The notes beneath the pieces are model-generated. The model saw nothing but the letters and a program-made list of their open reading frames with translations, was not told the origin of the DNA and did not search any database. 14,736 bases of DNA from Burkholderiaceae bacterium (GTDB lineage Bacteria > Pseudomonadota > Gammaproteobacteria > Burkholderiales > Burkholderiaceae): NCBI GenBank assembly GCA_947373615.1, contig CANBYN010000017.1:1-14736 (forward strand), in the 5' to 3' direction. Below, piece by piece: positions 1 through 6,107 of the stretch. A program made the translations under genes and the position numbers. The stretch's first letter is position 1. The number at the start of each line of letters is the position of its first letter.

Positions 1-654
1 AATATGACCGACAGACAATTGTTGGCTGCCGCTGAATATGCCAAGCGTATTAACCTATATGACCGTGTTGTAAATACTGCTGATCGAACGAAACAAGAGC
101 ATGACTTTAGTTTGCGTTATCCAACACCATATCGCGAAGAGTTATCACCTATTGCAAGACAAATTGATTTGAATCTCGCGTGGGCTTACGGTTTGATTCG
201 TCAAGAGTCTCGCTTCATCATGAATGCCGCTTCTTCAGTGGGCGCATCTGGTTTGATGCAAGTGATGCCGAATACGGCGAAGTATGTAGCCAAAAAAATT
301 GGGATGACTAATTACACCAATGACAAGCTAAGTGACACTAATACCAATTTGACATTGGGCAGTAATTATTTAAATATGGTATTGATTGATCTAGATGGTT
401 CTTGGGTCTTGGCTTCTGCAGCCTACAACGATGGACCTTCGCGCTCAAAAGCATGGCGCGAAAAATTAACGGGCCCAACAGAGGGTGCTATTTTTGCGGA
501 GACCATCCCATTTACAGAGACTCGCGTCTATGTAAAAAACGTGTTGTCCAATGCAAATTACTACTCATCTGTGATGCAGGGGCAGACGCAATCCTTAAAG
601 CAACGCTTAGGTGTGATTACACCTAAGGCGGCAACCCAATCTGAGCTTCCTTAA
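1..654 (+). CDS. slt: Soluble lytic murein transglycosylase, C-terminal part (5' end outside window)
   Basis: Family 1 lytic transglycosylases cleave the MurNAc-GlcNAc bond of peptidoglycan in the periplasm and leave 1,6-anhydroMurNAc ends. The frame is open from base 1, and the first Met (base 4) is probably internal because the Slt70-type family is about 600-700 residues with a long helical N-terminal ring. Counting from that Met, the catalytic SLT domain spans about residues 45-190. It shows the catalytic Glu in RQESRF (E68, bases 205-207), the GLMQVMPNTA motif (83-92) and the AYN-type motif near 140-145. ETIPFTETRVYVKNVLSN (166-183) is typical of the Slt C-terminus. One oddity is AAYNDGP where the family usually has AYNAGP. 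A 9-bp inverted repeat lies inside the last codons. The next gene begins 29 bases later. The family is confident; the true start, signal peptide and full length cannot be seen. Confidence 0.9.
   Translation, partial: NMTDRQLLAAAEYAKRINLYDRVVNTADRTKQEHDFSLRYPTPYREELSPIARQIDLNLAWAYGLIRQESRFIMNAASSVGASGLMQVMPNTAKYVAKKIGMTNYTNDKLSDTNTNLTLGSNYLNMVLIDLDGSWVLASAAYNDGPSRSKAWREKLTGPTEGAIFAETIPFTETRVYVKNVLSNANYYSSVMQGQTQSLKQRLGVITPKAATQSELP
606..627 (+). repeat. Perfect 9-bp inverted repeat, 4-base loop, at the end of the transglycosylase gene
   Basis: CTTAGGTGT (606-614) and ACACCTAAG (619-627) are exact reverse complements around the loop GATT. The hairpin lies in the coding sequence, about 25 bases before the stop codon. 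No T tract follows, so it does not read as a classical intrinsic terminator. It could protect the mRNA 3' end, slow transcription before the next gene, or be chance. Confidence 0.4.
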
Positions 655-683
655 ACCAAATTAATCCTAATAAGGAAACTTCT

Positions 684-1592
684 ATGCAATACGACATCCT
701 TCTCATCGGCGGTAATGGATTTGTAGGGCGTGTATTAGCGGCGCAATTACAGGCTGCCGGCTATTCTGTTTTAGTGCCAACTAGCCATCTGGCTGCTGGG
801 CGTGAGTTACGCGTTCTTCCTAGGGTGTACTTGGAGGATGCGAATATTCATGAGTTTGATGAACTGCAAAGTCTTTGTGAACGCATTAAGCCTAGCGGTG
901 CTGTAATCAATTTAGTTGGCGTGTTGCACGATAAGCCAGCCAAACCTTATGGAGAAGTATTTAAAGCGGCTCATGTGGAGTTGCCAAAAAATATTATTAC
1001 TGCAATGCAGATGCATGGCCTCAAGCGGTATTTACATATGAGCGCATTAGGCGCGGACTCTAACGGGCCTTCTATGTATCAGCGTAGCAAGGGAGATGGC
1101 GAAGCCGCTGTGAAATCGAGCAATTTAGATTGGACTATTTTTAGACCTTCAGTCATCTTTGGTGCGCAAGATCAGTTTATTAACTTATTTACTAAATTAA
1201 CCAAGTTATTTCCAGTAATGCCTCTTGCTAATCATCAGGCTCAATTTCAGCCAGTTAGCGTCAACGACGTTGCAACGGCTTTCGTGAAGTCATTGACCAT
1301 GCCTCAAACAATTCATCAATCCTATGATTTAGTGGGTCCTGCGGTTTACACCATGAAAGAGATTGTGGAATTTGCTGCACGTAAAGCCAAAACATCTTGC
1401 GCCATTATTCCAGTGCCTGCATTTATTGGACATCTTCAGGCATTGGCTTTTGAGTACTTGCCTATTCCTACGCTTATGTCTCGAGACAATATTGCCTCCA
1501 TGCATTTGCCAAATGTTTTGCCGCCAAATGGTAAAGATGCCCTAGTCGAAGTTTTTATGATGAGTCGGCGTAGCTTAGAAGGCATGCAGTAA
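684..1592 (+). CDS. NDUFA9-like NAD(P)-binding atypical SDR / epimerase family protein
   Basis: This is an extended-type SDR protein of the complex I NDUFA9-like subgroup (302 aa). It has an N-terminal Rossmann nucleotide-binding motif GGNGFVGR (residues 9-16), an SDR-like Tyr-x-x-x-Lys pair in YQRSK (Y132, K136), the RPSVIFG strand (154-160) and FQPVSVNDVA (188-197), all characteristic of this subgroup. The mitochondrial relative NDUFA9 binds NADPH in the complex I peripheral arm; the role of the bacterial proteins is mostly not established, so no reaction is assigned. The start is the ATG at 684, with AAGGA (672-676) 7 bases upstream. The stop overlaps the start of cca by one base (TAATG), so the two are probably co-transcribed and translationally coupled. 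There is no signal peptide. It could also be described as a general NAD-dependent epimerase/dehydratase family protein. Confidence 0.87.
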   Translation: MQYDILLIGGNGFVGRVLAAQLQAAGYSVLVPTSHLAAGRELRVLPRVYLEDANIHEFDELQSLCERIKPSGAVINLVGVLHDKPAKPYGEVFKAAHVELPKNIITAMQMHGLKRYLHMSALGADSNGPSMYQRSKGDGEAAVKSSNLDWTIFRPSVIFGAQDQFINLFTKLTKLFPVMPLANHQAQFQPVSVNDVATAFVKSLTMPQTIHQSYDLVGPAVYTMKEIVEFAARKAKTSCAIIPVPAFIGHLQALAFEYLPIPTLMSRDNIASMHLPNVLPPNGKDALVEVFMMSRRSLEGMQ

Positions 1593-2716
1593 TGAAGATC
1601 TACGCTGTCGGCGGAGCTATTCGGGACACCCTCATGGGGTTGCCGGTGCACGACATCGATTATGTTGTGGTGGGCTCGAGCGTAGAAGAGATGGTGGCCA
1701 AAGGCTTTCGTCCCGTAGGCAAAGATTTTCCAGTGTTCTTGCATCCAGAAACTCAGGCTGAATACGCATTAGCTCGCACAGAGCGCAAAACTGGCCAGGG
1801 CTATAAAGAGTTTAATTTTTATGCCGACCCTTCAGTGACTTTAGAGCAGGATTTAGAACGTCGAGACTTGACGATCAATGCAATGGCGCAAGAAGTAGGC
1901 GCAGATGGAAAACAGTTTGGCCCAATTATTGATCCCTATAACGGTGAAAAGGATTTGGCAGCTAAGGTATTTCGTCATGTATCTGATGCTTTTGCAGAAG
2001 ATCCGTTGCGCCTGCTACGGATTGCACGATTTGCAGCACGCTTTCCTGAATTTAGTGTTGCCAATGAAACCATGGATGCCTTGAAAGCCATTGTACTTTC
2101 GGGTGAGTTGAATGCTTTGTCGGCTGAACGTATTTGGCAAGAGTTAGCCAGGGGTTTAGTCGCAGCCAAACCAATGCACCTATTTCAAGTCCTCTTAAAT
2201 AGCAATTCTGCTAAAACAATTCTGCCTCCCAGACTCGCAAGTAATTTGGCAAAAGAAGAATTTCGCGAAGAATTAATTGGACATTTTGAATTAGCAGAAA
2301 ATTCGATTGAAGAGCGTTGCGCAATTACCTTGATGGATTTACCTGCCAGTGAAATACGTTCTTGGTCTGAGTGTGTGCGCATGCCAATTGAGGTGCGTGA
2401 CTTTAGTGAAATTTTTAGTAATCTTAAAGTGCTAATAAATAAAAACCATGATGGCAAATATCAAGCAGTAGAAGTTTTATCTTGGTTTAATCGTGCGGAT
2501 ATATGGCGCAAACCCGATCGCGGGCAAGCGATTCTTAGTCTTGCGGATAAACTGACATTGAATGTATCTCCATTGCTTCACGCAATGCGTAATGCACAAG
2601 CACTCAATTCGGCGGACATTATTGCTGGAGTTGCGGCAAGGGATCGTTCCAATGGTGAGCGCATTGGAAGCGCCTTTGAGTCCGCCAGATTAGCTGCTAT
2701 ATCAGTAGCTCTATAG
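1592..2716 (+). CDS. cca: CCA-adding enzyme (tRNA nucleotidyltransferase) lacking a recognisable HD motif
   Basis: The enzyme adds or repairs the 3'-terminal CCA of tRNAs from CTP and ATP, in the cytoplasm. Class II nucleotidyltransferase motifs are clear: VGGAIRD (residues 6-12), the metal-binding pair in HDIDY (D21, D23), ERRDLTINAMA (89-99), and the RNA-binding/neck helix DPLRLLRIARFAARF (137-151). The protein is 374 aa, against about 412 for the E. coli multifunctional Cca. After residue 220 it still resembles the E. coli C-terminal part (RMPIEVRD at 263-270; ADIWRKPDR at 302-310). However, the place where the HD phosphohydrolase motif (LxHDLGKG type) belongs reads LMDLPASE (247-254). The phosphatase and 2',3'-cyclic phosphodiesterase activities are therefore probably absent, while CCA addition should be intact. 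The ATG overlaps the upstream stop by one base. The gene ends 2 bases from the convergent methyltransferase gene. Confidence 0.93.
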   Translation: MKIYAVGGAIRDTLMGLPVHDIDYVVVGSSVEEMVAKGFRPVGKDFPVFLHPETQAEYALARTERKTGQGYKEFNFYADPSVTLEQDLERRDLTINAMAQEVGADGKQFGPIIDPYNGEKDLAAKVFRHVSDAFAEDPLRLLRIARFAARFPEFSVANETMDALKAIVLSGELNALSAERIWQELARGLVAAKPMHLFQVLLNSNSAKTILPPRLASNLAKEEFREELIGHFELAENSIEERCAITLMDLPASEIRSWSECVRMPIEVRDFSEIFSNLKVLINKNHDGKYQAVEVLSWFNRADIWRKPDRGQAILSLADKLTLNVSPLLHAMRNAQALNSADIIAGVAARDRSNGERIGSAFESARLAAISVAL

Positions 2717-2718
2717 CC

Positions 2719-3906
2719 TTAAAGCCTATTCCTGCCTCTTAGGCCAGGCAAGTCCTCAAGTACATGTCCTGGTAATGCTTTTTCTAAGTTTTTAGAGAAA
2801 GCAAAAGCCTTAAAGAGTTCACCCATTTCAGCTTCAGACAGTAACTTTTGAAGAGCGTTAGAAATTGGTAGAAAAGTTTCTGGGTTGCTAGGATCGCCGA
2901 TCTCTAATGCAATATCCCCAATGCCTGCGTCCAATAAATACGCTGCTTGATTTGTGAGATAAACGTCATCCGCATTTTCTGCAAGAGCGCTACGAGCAAT
3001 TTGCGACCATTCAACGTGTGTTGTTAAATCACAAAGCCCAGGAAGATGAAATGAATCTTGAATAGCGTGATGGCGATGATGTGCCATTAAGGTTCCAGCC
3101 AACCTTTGCGGATGGTAATACTCACGTTCCGGAAAGCCGTAATCAAAAGTTAAAAATAAACCGGTATGCAGATGCTTGGCTACTTGTCGCATCCAAGCGT
3201 TAGCCGGTGTGTGTAGTTCAGTGACATACCCTTCTGAGAATGTTGCACCAAGAAGGCTTTCAGGCAGCAATTCTTGCTCAACTGGTGAGCCTGCTTTCCA
3301 AATAAGTTTTCCATCCTCAAATCCAACCCCATACCAATACCAAAATCCATTTTGATAAATGATGGCATTACACGGGATGGCATCGATGACTTCGTTGGCA
3401 AGAATGACCCCTTTGAAATTCTCAGGCAAGGCAACAAGCCAGTTACATTGAGTAGATAGATTGAGTTCTTTTACAACACCACCAATTCTTTCAAGCTGAC
3501 GCTGCGCTAGGTCTGGAGAAATCTCAATAATGTCGTACCTGTCTAAGTTAAACCCCAGGTCACTTAAGCGGTTCAAAATGGAGGTTGCTAATTTGCCGGT
3601 GCCAGCACCAAATTCTAGGATTTGAGTAGTTAAACCCTTTTCTTTTAGCGCCTCAAGGACCGGTAGGAGGGTTGAGCATATCGCCGCGCCAAAGAGGGGG
3701 CTAAGCTCGGGGGCCGTTGTGAAGTCACCGCCAGCACCCAATTTATGAGCTCCGGCGCTGTAATAACCCATCCCCGGCTCATACAGGGCCATCTCCATGT
3801 AGCGAGAAAAGGGCATCCAGCCGCCTTGAGAAGCGATCTGAGAGGCTATTTTGTCCTTCAGAAGCTCACTATGCTCCTTTTCAAGGCTGGTCAAGGTAAT
3901 ATCCAT
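2719..3906 (-). CDS. MidA/NDUFAF7-family class I SAM-dependent methyltransferase (DUF185)
   Basis: This 395-aa protein belongs to the MidA/NDUFAF7 family. The human member dimethylates an arginine of the complex I subunit NDUFS2, and MidA of Dictyostelium is needed for complex I. The bacterial target is not established. Visible motifs are MPFSRYMEMALYEPGMGYY (residues 31-49), GDFTTAPELSPLFG (60-73), the SAM-binding loop EFGAGTGKLA (98-107), the acidic strand end IIEISPDLAQRQ (126-137) and ANEVIDAIPC, which together are diagnostic of the family. The start is the ATG at 3904-3906; the upstream AGCGAG is only a weak ribosome site. The gene is the only minus-strand gene here, convergent with cca (2-base gap) and divergent from the pteridine reductase (25-base gap). 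Its promoter must therefore lie in or very near the first codons of the divergent gene. The family is confident; the substrate is unknown. Confidence 0.9.
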   Translation of the reverse strand: MDITLTSLEKEHSELLKDKIASQIASQGGWMPFSRYMEMALYEPGMGYYSAGAHKLGAGGDFTTAPELSPLFGAAICSTLLPVLEALKEKGLTTQILEFGAGTGKLATSILNRLSDLGFNLDRYDIIEISPDLAQRQLERIGGVVKELNLSTQCNWLVALPENFKGVILANEVIDAIPCNAIIYQNGFWYWYGVGFEDGKLIWKAGSPVEQELLPESLLGATFSEGYVTELHTPANAWMRQVAKHLHTGLFLTFDYGFPEREYYHPQRLAGTLMAHHRHHAIQDSFHLPGLCDLTTHVEWSQIARSALAENADDVYLTNQAAYLLDAGIGDIALEIGDPSNPETFLPISNALQKLLSEAEMGELFKAFAFSKNLEKALPGHVLEDLPGLRGRNRL

Positions 3907-3931
3907 AGCTCGCTAGTCTAAGAGAATTTAA

Positions 3932-3947
3932 TTGAACCCTAGTTCAA
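3932..3947. repeat. Inverted repeat TTGAAC-N4-GTTCAA on the TTG start codon
   Basis: TTGAAC (3932-3937) and GTTCAA (3942-3947) are perfect reverse complements separated by CCTA. The left arm begins with the TTG start codon of the pteridine reductase. The dyad sits beside the 25-base divergent gap to the methyltransferase gene, so it could be an operator acting on both genes or a small mRNA hairpin hiding the start codon. A 6-bp dyad can also arise by chance. Confidence 0.35.
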
Positions 3948-4747
3948 CACACCCATCCCGGCAATCCAAAGCAGTTTTAGTGACTGGTGCAGCCAAGCGC
4001 CTGGGTCGGGAAATTGCCTTACAGTTTGCCCGTCAAGGATGGGACGTAGCCGTCCATTATGGGCGATCCGAGCGAGAGGCCAAAGAAACCATCAGAGAAA
4101 TTGAGATGATGGGCGTTAAAACCCAAGCTTTCCATGCAGACTTAGCTAATGAGCAGTCGGTCAAAGATCTGTTTACTGCAGTAACTAAAGTTTTTCCAAA
4201 TTTACATTGCCTAGTTAATAGCGCATCTATTTTTGAATATGATCGAGCAAATTCAGAGAGGCCTCTTTCAAGCAAGAGCTTGCAGGCACATATGCAGATT
4301 AATTTAGCTGCGCCAGTTTTATTGTCTCAACTTATGTTTGAGTTTCAAAAAAATAAAGTATGTCAAGTGGATGCTCTGCATCTTTCAGTTGTCATCCATT
4401 TGCTTGATCAAAAGCTCATTAATCTGAATCCAGATTATTTGTCATACACCTTATCTAAGGCTGCATTGCTCACTTCTATTGAATTACTAGCGGTAGATTT
4501 TGCGCCTCACTTGAGAGTAGTTGGGCTAGCGCCGGGTATATCTTTGCCATCGGGCGATCAAACAACGGATGGATTTACTAAGGCGCATCAGATGACACCT
4601 TTGGGAAGATCTTCCACCCCTGCTGACATCGCAAAAGCATCAGTATTTTTGGCGGAGTCGAATTCTATTACTGGAACTACATTGTATGTAGATGGCGGAC
4701 AACATTTATTACCATCGGCACGTGACGTAATGTTCAAGACAAATTAA
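3932..4747 (+). CDS. Pteridine reductase / FolM-like short-chain dehydrogenase
   Basis: This classical SDR (271 aa) is of the PTR1/FolM type. These NADPH-dependent enzymes reduce dihydropterins such as dihydromonapterin or dihydrobiopterin to tetrahydropterins, and some have side activity on dihydrofolate. The cofactor motif is TGAAKRLG (residues 18-25): the TGxxxRxG form, with Arg, separates pteridine reductases from ordinary SDRs (TGxxxGxG). Other marks are NSAS (96-99), LLDQK (157-161), the catalytic pair in YTLSK (Y172, K176), APGI (200-203) and VDGG near the end (253-256). The start is TTG at 3932. The codon just before it is an in-frame TAA (3929-3931), no ATG or GTG occurs before the Rossmann strand, and AAGAGA (3920-3925) lies 6 bases upstream. 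folB follows 27 bases later, which supports a pterin role. An alternative would be a general 3-oxoacyl-ACP reductase-like SDR, but the Arg motif argues against that. Confidence 0.85.
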   Translation: MNPSSTHPSRQSKAVLVTGAAKRLGREIALQFARQGWDVAVHYGRSEREAKETIREIEMMGVKTQAFHADLANEQSVKDLFTAVTKVFPNLHCLVNSASIFEYDRANSERPLSSKSLQAHMQINLAAPVLLSQLMFEFQKNKVCQVDALHLSVVIHLLDQKLINLNPDYLSYTLSKAALLTSIELLAVDFAPHLRVVGLAPGISLPSGDQTTDGFTKAHQMTPLGRSSTPADIAKASVFLAESNSITGTTLYVDGGQHLLPSARDVMFKTN

Positions 4748-4774
4748 ATCAGTATATTTATAGAGCAATAATTT

Positions 4775-5170
4775 ATGCACGCTATTCTTTCCCATCCAGC
4801 ACTTGTTGATTGCCGCCGTTTATTTCTGCGAGACTATGAAATCTTTATCAATATTGGTGTTCATGATTTTGAGAAGAAGGCGGAGCAACGCGTAATTTTA
4901 AATGTTGATTTGTATATTCCGCTAGTAGAAAACACGCCGACAAACGATCACTTGGATGAAGTTGTAGATTACGACTTTATGAGAGAGACAATTAAGGCGC
5001 GCGCCTCTAAAGGCCATATCCAATTGCAAGAAACCTTTTGTGATGACATTGTGGCTGTTATGCTCATGCACCCTAAAGTACTGGCTGCGTGCGTAAGTAC
5101 TGCTAAGCCAGATGTGTATCCAGACTGTCATTCCGTAGGTGTTGAGGTATTTCGAATGAAGCAATCGTAA
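4775..5170 (+). CDS. folB: Dihydroneopterin aldolase
   Basis: FolB converts 7,8-dihydroneopterin to 6-hydroxymethyl-7,8-dihydropterin and glycolaldehyde in folate synthesis, and may epimerise it to dihydromonapterin; it works as a ring-shaped oligomer in the cytoplasm. At 131 aa it is slightly longer than the usual ~120, because about 15 extra residues precede the first strand RLFLRDYEIFINIGVHDFEK (15-34). IGVHDFEKKAEQ (27-38) is the characteristic first loop. VDYDF (64-68) carries the conserved Tyr, LQETF (84-88) the conserved Glu, and TAKPDVYPDCHSVGVEV (109-125) the conserved Lys (K111) that lines the pterin site. The start is the ATG at 4775; only a weak AGAG lies upstream. It follows a pteridine reductase by 27 bases and precedes ttcA by 28, so it is probably part of one transcript with them. 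Confidence 0.92.
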   Translation: MHAILSHPALVDCRRLFLRDYEIFINIGVHDFEKKAEQRVILNVDLYIPLVENTPTNDHLDEVVDYDFMRETIKARASKGHIQLQETFCDDIVAVMLMHPKVLAACVSTAKPDVYPDCHSVGVEVFRMKQS

Positions 5171-5198
5171 AAAGATTTTAGAAAAGAATTGAATTGTG

Positions 5199-6107
5199 AT
5201 GATTGATATTCGCAAAGTCGTTTTCGAAGAAAATAAACTTGAGAAAAAGCTCTGCCGTTTGGTAGGTCAAGCCATTGGTGACTTTGGCATGATTGAAGAT
5301 GGTGACAAAGTGATGGTTTGTGTATCTGGCGGCAAGGATAGTTATGCCATGCTAGATATTCTGATGAAGTTGCGTGACCGTGCGCCAATTAGTTTTGAAA
5401 TTGTTGCGGTGAACTTAGATCAGAAGCAACCTAATTTTCCTGCTGACATACTTCCCAAATACTTGAAAAGCTTAGGAATTTCATATCACATTGAAGAGCA
5501 AGATACCTACAGTATCGTAAAACGAGTCATTCCTGAGGGTAAAACAACTTGCGGATTATGTTCACGTTTACGTCGTGGAATTTTGTATCGTGTTGCAGAT
5601 GAATTGGGTGCTACGAAGATTGCTTTAGGTCATCATCGAGACGATATTCTGGAGACCTTAATGCTTAATATGTTTTATGCGGGCAAGCTAAAAGGCATGC
5701 CTCCTAAGTTACGTTCGGATGATGGCAAGCATATTGTTATTCGTCCTTTGGCCTATACGCCAGAAAAATTGCTTGAACGATATGCGGCAGATATGAATTT
5801 CCCCATCATTCCTTGCGATTTGTGCGGTAGTCAGCCAAATTTGCAGCGTCAGGTTATGAAAGAAATGCTGCGTGACTGGGAGAAAACGCATCCCGGGCGT
5901 GTAGAAAACTTATTTCGTTCGATGCACCATATTGTTCCCTCCCATTTAATGGACAGCGAGGCATTCGATTTCAAAAATCTAGAGATTTCTGCAGAGTTTT
6001 CTGGGGTAGCTGATCGATCATCTGGTGATCGGGCAATTGATGAAGTCGAATTAGATGATTTAGCCTGTGAAACAAGGATTCAGTGGGTTTATAATCCCCC
6101 TTTATGA
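5199..6107 (+). CDS. ttcA: tRNA 2-thiocytidine(32) biosynthesis protein
   Basis: TtcA is an ATP-dependent, [4Fe-4S]-containing sulfurtransferase that thiolates cytidine 32 in the anticodon loop of certain tRNAs. The N-type ATP pyrophosphatase P-loop is SGGKDS (residues 43-48 from the ATG at 5199). Two Cys pairs that serve as cluster ligands or catalytic cysteines follow: TTCGLCSRLRRG (C118, C121) and PCDLCGSQPN (C206, C209). GHHRDDILETLMLNMFYAGK (144-163) is the family core. The length of 302 aa is close to E. coli TtcA. The start is uncertain by one codon: GTG 5196 and ATG 5199 are adjacent in frame, and only a poor A-rich ribosome site (AGAAAAG, 5180-5186) precedes both. The stop overlaps the glmU start as ATGA (6104-6107), a sign of translational coupling even though the functions are unrelated. 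Confidence 0.95.
   Translation: MIDIRKVVFEENKLEKKLCRLVGQAIGDFGMIEDGDKVMVCVSGGKDSYAMLDILMKLRDRAPISFEIVAVNLDQKQPNFPADILPKYLKSLGISYHIEEQDTYSIVKRVIPEGKTTCGLCSRLRRGILYRVADELGATKIALGHHRDDILETLMLNMFYAGKLKGMPPKLRSDDGKHIVIRPLAYTPEKLLERYAADMNFPIIPCDLCGSQPNLQRQVMKEMLRDWEKTHPGRVENLFRSMHHIVPSHLMDSEAFDFKNLEISAEFSGVADRSSGDRAIDEVELDDLACETRIQWVYNPPL

Noticed and set aside
2444..2458. NHDGK in the CCA enzyme as a possible HD metal site
   Set aside because: It lies after the RMPIEVRD landmark, downstream of where the HD motif belongs, and lacks the usual flanking hydrophobic helix pattern.
2777..2802. Stem-loop GCTTTTTCT / AGAGAAAGC near the cca-methyltransferase junction as a terminator
   Set aside because: It contains a wobble pair, is inside the methyltransferase coding region, and has no T tract after it on either strand.
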